Of a stretch of 64,000 nt of DNA, positions 44,356-52,475 are shown piece by piece (the first letter of the stretch is position 1; each line of letters starts with the position of its first letter). The position numbers and the translations under genes are program-made. The DNA is from Flavobacteriales bacterium UBA6770. GTDB lineage: Bacteria; Bacteroidota; Bacteroidia; Flavobacteriales_G; Salibacteraceae. The stretch lies in assembly GCA_905181875.1 (NCBI GenBank), contig CAJIZH010000002.1, positions 62,001 through 126,000 of the forward strand, written 5' to 3'. The notes beneath the pieces were generated by a model. That model made no database searches, had not been told where the DNA came from, and was given only the letters and a program-made list of their open reading frames with translations.

Positions 44356-45469
44356 ATTAGCACAGGTACGGCGGACGTTGCATGCAAACCCAGAGGTTTC
44401 TGAGCAGGAATTCGAAACTCAAAAACGTATTCTTCAATTCTTAGAAAAAGAAACTGAAAGCGATTTTAAAAAAGTGGGGAAAACAGGTGTAATCTCCACT
44501 TTTCAAAGCAATAAGCCAGGACCAACCGTAATGATTCGAGGCGATATCGATGCCTTACCCATTGTTGAAATAAATGACTTTGAGCACAAATCAAAAACCG
44601 AAGGAGTTTCTCACAAATGTGGGCACGATGGACATACTACTATTTTATTAGGCTTAGCTATACTCCTATCAGAAAGACCTATAGCTAAAGGAAAGGTACT
44701 CCTACTTTTTCAGCCTGCAGAAGAAAATGGTATGGGTGCCAAAGCGGTATTAGAAGATAAAGAATTCCAAAAAGAAAAAATAGATTTCGTATTCGCATTG
44801 CACAATTTACCAGGTTATAAAACTCACCAAATAGTAGTAAAAGAAAATGAGTTTACCGGAAATGTAAAGAGCATCATTCTAAAAATGACAGGTAAAACTG
44901 CCCATGCAGCAGAACCAGAAAAAGGATACAACCCAAGTATGGCTATATCTCAAATATTTGCCTTTGCCAATGATATTACGCACAACAAACCTGAAGAGCA
45001 GGATTTTTTCTTAATGACTCCCATATTCGCCACTTTGGGCGATTTAGCTTATGGAATTTCTGCTGGTTATGGCGAAGTACATTTTACGATAAGAAGTTGG
45101 TCAACGGATTTGATGACACAGAGGAGCAAAGAGATTGTAGCTTTTATAGAAAAAACTTGTAAAACCAATCAACTATTGGCCGACGTTTCGTGGACACAAA
45201 TCTTCCATGCCAACAACAATCATCCAGATGCAGTGCAACTGATTAGAACTGCAGCCGAAAAAAACAGTTATGAACTTGACGAAAGAGCATACCCCTTTAG
45301 ATGGGGTGAAGATTTCGGCCTTTTTACGCAACAATATATGGGAGCCATGTTTGGAATAGGATCAGGAACAAGCACCCCTGCCCTGCACAATCCGGATTAT
45401 GATTATCCAGATGAGATTACAGAAACTGGAATTGGAATGTTTTACCAAATAATTAATCAAATTCTATAA
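44330..45469 (+). CDS. M20 family amidohydrolase (N-acyl amino acid hydrolase-like)
   Basis: 379 residues. The family motifs appear in order: RRTLHANPEVSEQEFET, MIRGDIDALPIVE, HKCGHDGHTTILLG, LLFQPAEENGMGAKAVLED, a dimerisation domain containing MTGKTAHAAEPEKGYNPS, and the C-terminal FRWGEDFGLFTQ with TPALHNPDYDYPD. These are the metal ligands and fold of the aminoacylase/IAA-amino-acid hydrolase subfamily, which splits N-acyl amino acids. The start lies inside the symporter gene (26-base overlap). The alanine racemase-like gene begins three bases later. Confidence 0.94.
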   Translation: MLSSKQLDKLAQVRRTLHANPEVSEQEFETQKRILQFLEKETESDFKKVGKTGVISTFQSNKPGPTVMIRGDIDALPIVEINDFEHKSKTEGVSHKCGHDGHTTILLGLAILLSERPIAKGKVLLLFQPAEENGMGAKAVLEDKEFQKEKIDFVFALHNLPGYKTHQIVVKENEFTGNVKSIILKMTGKTAHAAEPEKGYNPSMAISQIFAFANDITHNKPEEQDFFLMTPIFATLGDLAYGISAGYGEVHFTIRSWSTDLMTQRSKEIVAFIEKTCKTNQLLADVSWTQIFHANNNHPDAVQLIRTAAEKNSYELDERAYPFRWGEDFGLFTQQYMGAMFGIGSGTSTPALHNPDYDYPDEITETGIGMFYQIINQIL

Positions 45470-45472
45470 ACT

Positions 45473-46627
45473 ATGTTTCAAACTTCGTACATAGAACTTT
45501 CTGAAACTGCTGTAAAAAACAACATTGATTTCATTCATAATTTCATAGGTGAAGATGTTACATTTTCTTCAGTTGTAAAGGGAAATGCATATGGACATGG
45601 AATTGCAAATTATTGCCCTATAGCCTACAAGTATGGTGTACGTCATTTTAGTGTGTTTAGTGCACAAGAAGCCTTTAATGTATCGGCTGCACTGCCAAAT
45701 CATGAACAAGCGGTTATGATTATGGGTCAGATCGAAAATGAGGAATTAGAATGGGCTATTGAGCACAACATTGAGTTTTATGTTTTTGAAGCAGACCGAC
45801 TAGAGCACGCTATTGGTATTGCCAAAAAAATGAATAAAAAGGCACTCATTCATGTTGAATTAGAAACTGGAATGAACCGAACAGGTTTTCCTCAAAAAGG
45901 ACTGCCTGAAGTTTTAAAAAGTATAGAAAACAACCTACAGTGCCTAGAGGTAAAAGGAGTTTGCACGCATTTAGCAGGAGCTGAGAGCATAGCTAATTAT
46001 AAACGCATAAAAGATCAATTGAATCGTTTTAAGCGCTATCAACTCAAGCTAAAAGATACGCCTTGGAATACTGCAAAAAAACACATTGCCAGTTCCTCTG
46101 CTACTATGCGATACACCAATTCACAGCTAGACATGGTGCGTATTGGCATCCTTCAATTTGGTTTTTTTCCAACAGAAGAAATATTTGTGCATTACTGCGC
46201 CAAAAAGAAAACCAGTATCGACCCAATGAAACGTATCTTGAGTTGGAAAGCGAGTGTAATGGACACAAAAACAGTAAAAGCTGGTGAATTTATCGGTTAT
46301 GGCACCTCCTATTTAACGAATCAAACCTCCAAGATTGCGTTGATCCCAATTGGTTATTCCTTTGGATACAGTCGCTCGCTTAGCAATCAAGGTAAAGTGC
46401 TTATCAATGGAGGTCGTTTTGATGTGGTTGGTACCGTAAATATGAGCATGCTCGCGGTTAATATTACCTCAGACCCAGCCATAAAAAAAGGAGACGAAGT
46501 TGTTTTGATTGGAAGCCAAGGAGACCAAGAGCTTTCGGTATCATCCTTCAGCGATTTTAGTCAACTTATAAATTACGAATTACTTACTAGATTACCTCAA
46601 GATATTCCAAGAATAATAACTAAATAA
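45473..46627 (+). CDS. Alanine racemase-like PLP enzyme
   Basis: 384 residues with the Alr fold. The PLP lysine is in SVVKGNAYGHG, where the usual VKADAYGHG is altered (A-D to G-N). VELETGMNRTGF, VCTHLAGAES, and MVRIGILQFGF follow, with the second-domain tyrosine region GEFIGYGTSYLTNQ and IPIGYSFGYSRSLSNQGKVLINGGRFDVVGTVNMSM. It should interconvert L- and D-amino acids. Because it is embedded in a transport/deacylation cluster rather than near cell-wall genes, it may be a catabolic or broad-specificity racemase rather than the housekeeping Alr. Confidence 0.9.
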   Translation: MFQTSYIELSETAVKNNIDFIHNFIGEDVTFSSVVKGNAYGHGIANYCPIAYKYGVRHFSVFSAQEAFNVSAALPNHEQAVMIMGQIENEELEWAIEHNIEFYVFEADRLEHAIGIAKKMNKKALIHVELETGMNRTGFPQKGLPEVLKSIENNLQCLEVKGVCTHLAGAESIANYKRIKDQLNRFKRYQLKLKDTPWNTAKKHIASSSATMRYTNSQLDMVRIGILQFGFFPTEEIFVHYCAKKKTSIDPMKRILSWKASVMDTKTVKAGEFIGYGTSYLTNQTSKIALIPIGYSFGYSRSLSNQGKVLINGGRFDVVGTVNMSMLAVNITSDPAIKKGDEVVLIGSQGDQELSVSSFSDFSQLINYELLTRLPQDIPRIITK

Positions 46628-46629
46628 CT

Positions 46630-47727
46630 ATGGCTGAATTAATTATACAAACAGAAAAGATTAAAGACAATATAAAAACGCTAAGCAGCTATTTTAATAA
46701 GCACGGCATACATTGGAGTTTGATTACCAAAGTATTTTCTGGTGATCAAGAGTTTTTGAAAAACTTACTGACCGATGATGTTATTGAAAAAATAGATGCC
46801 GTTGGAGATTCGCGTTTAACAAGCTTAAAAAATTTAAAAGCTGTGAATCCAAAAATGCGCACCATATACATTAAACCACCTGCTAAAATTTACGCAGATG
46901 ATTTAGTAAAATATGCAGATATTTCATTAAACAGTTCCTTTAGTACCATAATAGCTCTGAATGAAGCCGCAAAAAAAGCTAAAAAAACACATGACATTAT
47001 TATCATGGTCGAGTTGGGCGAATTGAGAGAAGGTGTGAAACGATCAGATATTATGAATTTCTATGAAAAGGTGTTTAACCTTTCCAATATTGACGTAATT
47101 GGCATTGGATCCAACTTAGGTTGTATGTACGGAGTAGAACCTTCCTACGACAAACTGTTGCAATTGGTTCTTTACAAGGAGTTGATCTCTGCTAAATTCA
47201 ATAAAGAATTAAAGTACATTTCTGGTGGTACATCTATCACGTTACCACTTATTGAAATGGGAACACTGCCGAAAGAAATAAACCATTTCAGAATAGGTGA
47301 GGCTGCTTTTTTTGGACTGAGTCCTTTAGAAAACAAGCAGTTTAAAGAACTCCATACCGATACCTTCGAATTTTCAGCCAATATTATTGAGCTAGAAGAA
47401 AAAAAGATTGTTCCAGAAGGAATTATAAGTGACGCAAATATTGGTCATACAGCAGAAATTGATGAAGACGATTTAAACGAAACAACGGTTAAAGCCATTT
47501 TAGATTTTGGTCTACTTGACGTAGCTAAGGAAGATATAGAAGCTCAAGATTCGAGTTTATCTTTTGTAGGTATTACCTCAGATATGCTAGTTATGGATTT
47601 AGGTAAAAACCGTACCAAGCAAGGAAAGCAGAAGTACAATATTGGAGACCAAGTTATGTTCACACCTAATTACATGGCTGTTGCTCGTCTGCTTAACTCT
47701 AAGTTTATTGCAAAGCGTTTTGAATAA
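46630..47727 (+). CDS. Alanine/ornithine racemase family PLP-dependent enzyme
   Basis: 365 residues starting two bases after the previous stop. It belongs to the fold-type III PLP group that includes ornithine racemase and YhfX: the PLP lysine lies in WSLITKVFSGD, followed by IDAVGDSRLTSLKNL, VELGELREGVK, GIGSNLGCMYGVEPSYDKL, and YISGGTSITLPLIEMGTLPKEINHFRIGEAAFFG. It is only distantly related to the Alr-like neighbour. Two different racemases in tandem suggest sequential or alternative handling of amino-acid stereoisomers. Probable last gene of the 42.4-47.7 kb operon. Confidence 0.9.
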   Translation: MAELIIQTEKIKDNIKTLSSYFNKHGIHWSLITKVFSGDQEFLKNLLTDDVIEKIDAVGDSRLTSLKNLKAVNPKMRTIYIKPPAKIYADDLVKYADISLNSSFSTIIALNEAAKKAKKTHDIIIMVELGELREGVKRSDIMNFYEKVFNLSNIDVIGIGSNLGCMYGVEPSYDKLLQLVLYKELISAKFNKELKYISGGTSITLPLIEMGTLPKEINHFRIGEAAFFGLSPLENKQFKELHTDTFEFSANIIELEEKKIVPEGIISDANIGHTAEIDEDDLNETTVKAILDFGLLDVAKEDIEAQDSSLSFVGITSDMLVMDLGKNRTKQGKQKYNIGDQVMFTPNYMAVARLLNSKFIAKRFE

Positions 47728-48358
47728 CATTTATCCAATCGGCTGACGTGCTGAATAAGTAGTTATTGTTTTACACAAAGGAATAAGTTTGGAATAGTAA
47801 CCCTAATTAGGTTGAAATTGCTGCATTTAAACTGCAGAGTTGTCTGCACATGCTAAAACCCAATTCAACAGTATAAAAAAATCTGCATAAGAGCTATTTG
47901 GTAAATAATCTGAGCATTTTTTCCAAAAAAATGATGCGTGTGTTTGGCTTAAAAATCCATAAATGCACTGGAACAGATGATGAAAGAACTTGCGGAAAAA
48001 GGTTAACAGCTCAACAGAATCTACTAGTATTCTTAATTGAATTGGAAACCATAACAGCAGTATTACTGCAGACCGCAATTAGCGTACTATTTTAGTTGAA
48101 CTTGGGTAAGCAGAACATCAGTTATCATTTTTTATCCTGAATAGCTTATTACTGTATAATACAAGTAAAACTAAAACGTCTAAATTCAGTTTAATACAAT
48201 TCACAGAACGCATGAAGTCCATTAATGCTGATTAGATTCAAACGCAGAAAAATCGCACGCAAATCACTGACTATATGCGCAGTAAATAACGCAAACAGGC
48301 ACACGTTGACCTATAATTAAAGCAATAGATGCAACAACTATTTAGGTAATTTAGAGAC
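47728..48358 (+). other. Gene-poor gap, possibly degraded coding sequence
   Basis: About 630 bases. On the plus strand some stretches look like disrupted coding sequence (AHAKTQFNSIKKSA, stop, ELFGK; and EQMMKELAEKG near 47976), but frames change often and no family can be named. The two track ORFs here (47827-48078 and 47898-48095) have implausible composition. Confidence 0.35.
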
Positions 48359-49426
48359 TTACTTATTTGTTAGCACCCAAAGCTCTACCTCTTCCGAAGA
48401 GCGCCAATGTGGATCTCTTTTTGTTTTATTAGACGATGGTTTCACTGATTTTTTGTAACACTTTTCCAATTCAAATCTACCACCTTCGGCCAATTCTTTT
48501 TCTACGGGATGCACCTTTGCTGCATTTGTAATTTGTGCTAAGTTGGAGAAGAATACTACCAATTTCCCATCAGGCAAAAGTCTTTTTTTTGCTTCAGCAA
48601 AAAAATCTGGAAACAGCTGCTCGTTGTAGTAAATAGCTTTATCAATGCTACTTAAATCATGCGTTTTAGGCAACCAAGGAGGATTAAAAACAATCAGTTC
48701 AGTCTCCTTTTCCCACTTGCCAAAAAGGTGTCCTGCATCCAACTCAATCTTTCGAGAAAGTTTTGTTGTTCCCATAAACTCCTGCAAGCCAACAATTGCA
48801 TTAGGATTTATATCCGTTGCAAATACCTTTTGAAAACCATATTGTACCATTTGAAAAGACAGCACTCCGCAGCCAGTTCCAACATCGATTGCCGATTTTT
48901 TTGGTCCTTTGTAACGCTTCAACCAATTATCAAATACCTCTAAATGCTCAAAACGCGTTGGAAAATAGGTGCCGTAATAAGGATGAATTTTGTTGCGCAA
49001 TACCGGTATCGAAATTCCATTTTGGTACCATTGCCAAGCACTATTCATTCCCTGAATTTGAGGGAATGTCAAAAAGAAATGATTGTTTTCTGGATACAGT
49101 TTTTCTAACCAGCCAATACTAGGAGCTTTCTTTGCACTAAGTTGTTGGTCAAGCACTTCTATTAAAACCCGGTTGGAAAGTTTAAAGAACTCTGAACGAT
49201 ACTTTTGCTGTTCTTTAAAAGATTTATTAGGCAGTTTTAGATTTAGATAACTGTGTATTTCCTTAAGTAGAGAAACCCCATCACTATAATAGTCCTGAAT
49301 TAAAATGGATTTACCCTCGACTAAGTCCTTGATGGTAAGCTCAACATCATTTCCGTCTTTGTAGGATTGTAGGTCCTCACTAACTGGAATTGGCTCTGGC
49401 TTATGTGTTTTTATTTGAGTAATCAT
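48359..49426 (-). CDS. Class I SAM-dependent methyltransferase (PrmC/HemK-like core)
   Basis: 355 residues. A 175-residue N-terminal part (YYSDGVSLLKEIHSYLNLKLP, NHFFLTFPQIQGMNSAWQWYQNG, YYGTYFPTRFEHLEVFDNWL) precedes a Rossmann methyltransferase core. The SAM loop is AIDVGTGCGVLSFQMVQYG, the acidic end of strand 2 is VFATDINPNAI, and motif IV is LIVFNPPWLPKTHD. The NPPW replaces the NPPY common in release-factor and nitrogen methyltransferases. The substrate is unknown. No co-transcribed neighbour is visible; the gene is isolated between two gene-poor stretches. Confidence 0.88.
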   Translation of the reverse strand: MITQIKTHKPEPIPVSEDLQSYKDGNDVELTIKDLVEGKSILIQDYYSDGVSLLKEIHSYLNLKLPNKSFKEQQKYRSEFFKLSNRVLIEVLDQQLSAKKAPSIGWLEKLYPENNHFFLTFPQIQGMNSAWQWYQNGISIPVLRNKIHPYYGTYFPTRFEHLEVFDNWLKRYKGPKKSAIDVGTGCGVLSFQMVQYGFQKVFATDINPNAIVGLQEFMGTTKLSRKIELDAGHLFGKWEKETELIVFNPPWLPKTHDLSSIDKAIYYNEQLFPDFFAEAKKRLLPDGKLVVFFSNLAQITNAAKVHPVEKELAEGGRFELEKCYKKSVKPSSNKTKRDPHWRSSEEVELWVLTNK

Positions 49427-49902
49427 ATACTGATTTCCTTTTTTGATAATAATAGGTAATCCTTTCTGTCTAGGGCATTGATTTGGGGATTATTTAAAAA
49501 ATAACTTAAGTAGCACTAAATTACAGATTCCTATTGATGCAGATAAGTAGTATACAGTTGCATAACGGGTCACCATAAATCGCTTCATCACCTAACTCGT
49601 TTCGGTCTTCTATTGGCGTTATGGTAATTCTATTTTTATTAGACTGTTTGATTCCATAAATGGAAAACTGTCGGTTTTCCTAATTTGAGCTTTTGGTCTT
49701 TGTATTCCCATCCTTTTTCACGTCGTCCAATGTTTTGGGAATAGCAATGTCACGGATTGAAGCTGCGGCGATTGATTGAATCGTCGATTGTACAACGGTT
49801 AGCCCTGATAAGAAGCCTAGGAACGGTATTGGTAGGTCAGGCTCTTTTTTGCAATAGCATTGATACTTCAAAAAACGCTGTCAAATAAGAGTCGAACAAT
49901 GA

Positions 49903-50103
49903 AGAGAAAAATGGACGGATCAAGCAGATGCTATTATAATTGGTCTTTTTAAATCTGATGTGAGTAGCAATGAAATCGCTGCTCAACAAAAGCGAAAAAG
50001 AGGTTCAATTCGAAGTCGTTTGGGAATAGTTCTGAGTTATCATTTTTGCAATTTCCTTCATGGTAGCAGTACGGGTCATCAATATTGTTTCCCGCTTGAA
50101 TGA
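49903..50103 (+). pseudogene. Relic with a small helix-turn-helix-like segment
   Basis: An open plus-strand stretch without a start reads WTDQADAIIIGLFKSDVSSNEIAAQQ followed by KRKRGSIRSRLGIVL. This resembles the short C-terminal HTH found in several DNA-binding and helicase proteins (an acidic helix, then SSxEIAxxxxRxRGAIRSRL). The frame ends at TGA 50101-50103 after a stretch that no longer looks like coding sequence. Confidence 0.4.
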
Positions 50104-50934
50104 AAGAATCCTTGTGCGGTGCAAAATATTAAATAGTATGCCTGAGGGTTAGACCATTGTAAAGCGACAAAATTATTCGTCTGAAGTTCAAATTAAGGAA
50201 TTGGTGCGAAGTATTCGTTCTGTATTCCTGCCGTTTTTCAAGCCGTTTAGAAGGACCAGACCAGTCATATTCTCACTACCTTTTGGATTGTAGTTTCATC
50301 TCACCGCCTGCCTTTCTTTCCGTCTTTGGTCAAGTGCGCATTACGGTCGGCCTGTTTATAAATCCAACCTCTTGAAGCCTAGGTGCTTTGAATAATGCTT
50401 TCGAGTCTATGTCTCTTTGACTTGTGCTCCAGCTGAAGTTGATCGTTGCTTCATTTATGGTTTTGTAAGTGCTTACAACTAGTCGCTAAGGTAAACTTTC
50501 CTTTAAAAGTTTCGCTTATTTCGCATATAGCTTCTATCGGTAAATAATGCATAACGCACTAGTATTCAATTCTTTAGTTATTTTTAAACGCTTTCAATCA
50601 TTTACCAACAGTAAATGCTTGCATAGAAAAACTGCTTGTTTTACGAAATTAAATTTTTGGACTTTTCTTCTGATGGCTCTACGTAGTAACACGGGCAAAA
50701 TTCAGTAGTAACACGTAGTGGAAATATCCATTGTTCTCAATATTAACTATCAATCAAAACTCTCGAAAGAATAACTTTCTAAGTCAGTTTTTGTGTGAAT
50801 TAAAGTGGGTGTTTACCAATTATTGATTTCTTTTGACAGCGTTTTAGGATAAAAAAAATTACGAATTGCTAGGATTAAAGTACTTGCCGTTTTTTTACCG
50901 ATTGCTCACAAATAACTCATAATTAGTAATTTAG

Positions 50935-51105
50935 ATTTTAAATTTAGACATAGTAATAATTGGCGCTGGCCCTGCGGGTTGTATTAGCGCATTTCAGTTA
51001 GCGGATACTCAGCTAAAGACTGCCCTAATCGACAAGGCAACTTTCACCTGGGAAAGGAAACGATCATGCTCCAGAAACGGATTAAAAGAACAACTAATAT
51101 TCTGA
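50935..51105 (+). pseudogene. Relic of an FAD-dependent oxidoreductase N-terminus
   Basis: The frame reads LDIVIIGAGPAGCISAFQLADTQLKTALIDKATF, an unmistakable dinucleotide-binding start (GxGxxG, then the acidic end of strand 2) of the geranylgeranyl-reductase or flavin-monooxygenase type. It has no ATG and becomes nonsense after DKATF, with a stop at 51103. Another frame stays open afterwards for about 45 codons, consistent with a shift and partial deletion. Confidence 0.65.
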
Positions 51106-51305
51106 AAAACAAAGCGCTTGGTAAGCATCTACTTTGTGGAATTTCTTGTGTTTTAAGACAAAAAAAAGTGGGTAATAAAACAATTTTGAATTTTTAAAAG
51201 AACAATTCCATCTCTCTCAGCTTTTCAGTAAATTTACCAATTGCCTGCGCCAATAGATAAAAGGCAACGCAGAAGTCAATTCTGCATATTATTATTGTGA
51301 ACTTT

Positions 51306-52475
51306 ATGAATCAATTGCACCGCTTTGTTCTTTGCGTTTCTATGCTCCTTGCTGGCATTACGCTGGATGCGCACAACGACGGGTTTGCAGAGTTTGAATT
51401 CATAAAAAACCAAGGCCAGTGGCACAACAATATTGCTTACAAAGTCCAACTTCCCGAAGGCAATATCTATCTAGAACAAGGCCGACTTAAATTTCACTTA
51501 GCCGATATGAGTGTAATTTCTCAAATCCACGTGGGTATTTTTAAAGGAAATACAAAGCATGCAAAAATCAAAAACCACGTTTACAACGCCAACTTTATTG
51601 GCTGTAATACCAATTGTGAAATTGTACAAGAAGATATCCAAGATAATTACTACAATTACTACTTAGGTAATGATAAAACGAAGTGGTCAAGAGAGACTCC
51701 AGTTAGTCATGCTGTGCGATACAAGAGCCTTTACAATGGAGTCGATCTGCTGATTTTCTCCAAAGATGGTGGAATTAAATACGAGTTTCATTGCAAGGAT
51801 TATGCTGCCTCTCAACAGATTAAAATTGAATACGAGGGTCAAGATGATTTAAAATTAAAAGATGGCATTTTTACGGTTTACACCAGTTTAGGAGATGTAA
51901 GTGAAAGTGCTCCTATTGTTTTTCATTCATCCGAATCCAATCAGGATACGGTTTCTGCAAAGTATTCGCTTTCAAAAAACATACTATCCTATGATTTTAA
52001 AGTAAAAGAGCAACACAAAAATATCCCTATCGTAATTGATCCAGATCTTATTTTTTCTACCTATTCTGGTAGCACTACTACCAATTTTGGCGCTACGGCA
52101 ACCTATGATTCAGAAGGATTTTTATATTCTGGAAGTATCATTTTTGGTACTGGATACCCGACTACAATTGGAGCATTTGACAGAATATTTAATGGCGGTT
52201 CTGGTGTATTTGGATTACCGGGATGCGATGTAGCTATAACGAAATACGATACCAATGGAAGGACTGCACTTTTCTCTACTTATCTAGGCGGATCAGGTGA
52301 TGAAATGCCACATTCCATTGTAGTTAATAGTCGCGACCAATTGTACGTTTACGGAACTACCGGCTCACAAAACTTCCCAACCACAGCGCGTTCTTATCAA
52401 GATACACTGACACGGCCAAATGCGGCAAATGCTCGAACTTTGGAAGTTGCAGTTAGCTATCACTTTTGGTTCTGA
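51306..52475 (+). CDS. N-terminal part of a giant gliding/T9SS-associated protein (frameshifted)
   Basis: The signal peptide MNQLHRFVLCVSMLLAGITLDAH starts at ATG 51306 (a GTG at 51297 is the track start). The region FIKNQGQWHNNIAYKVQLPEGNIYLEQGRLKFHL is the conserved N-terminal domain of DUF7948/SBBP-type proteins. From about residue 245 SBBP-like repeats begin (DLIFSTYSGSTTTNFGATATYDSEGFLYSG, ALFSTYLGGSGDEMPHSIVV). The frame is lost after TLEVAV at about 52454. Removing one base there joins it to the next ORF (TLEVAVAITFGSDMFVTAF). The two ORFs are therefore one gene of about 1450 codons. Confidence 0.85.
   Translation: MNQLHRFVLCVSMLLAGITLDAHNDGFAEFEFIKNQGQWHNNIAYKVQLPEGNIYLEQGRLKFHLADMSVISQIHVGIFKGNTKHAKIKNHVYNANFIGCNTNCEIVQEDIQDNYYNYYLGNDKTKWSRETPVSHAVRYKSLYNGVDLLIFSKDGGIKYEFHCKDYAASQQIKIEYEGQDDLKLKDGIFTVYTSLGDVSESAPIVFHSSESNQDTVSAKYSLSKNILSYDFKVKEQHKNIPIVIDPDLIFSTYSGSTTTNFGATATYDSEGFLYSGSIIFGTGYPTTIGAFDRIFNGGSGVFGLPGCDVAITKYDTNGRTALFSTYLGGSGDEMPHSIVVNSRDQLYVYGTTGSQNFPTTARSYQDTLTRPNAANARTLEVAVSYHFWF

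Larger units (their letters stand above)
49427..51305. other. Gene graveyard of about 1.9 kb
   Basis: No intact gene is supported. The region contains two recognisable relics listed separately (49903-50103 and 50935-51105). It also has a CATAACG/CGTTATG inverted repeat around 49560-49625, the words GTAGTAACACG and AGTAGTAACACG close together near 50680-50720, and an unrecognised minus-strand frame at 49680-49871. Composition stays AT-rich, and no transposase remnant was identified. Confidence 0.5.

Noticed and set aside
47827-48095. Two overlapping track ORFs (83 aa minus, 65 aa plus)
   Set aside because: Opposite-strand shadows with implausible composition; neither shows a domain or a start signal.
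49680-49871. 63-residue minus ORF in the graveyard region
   Set aside because: No family resemblance; surrounding frames are decayed, so I could not support a gene.
50010-50030. GGTTCAATTC resembling a tRNA T-arm
   Set aside because: No acceptor stem, D-arm or anticodon arm fits around it; it lies within a coding-like relic.
50680-50720. Repeated words GTAGTAACACG and AGTAGTAACACG as a possible CRISPR or direct-repeat array
   Set aside because: Only two imperfect copies with no regular spacer.
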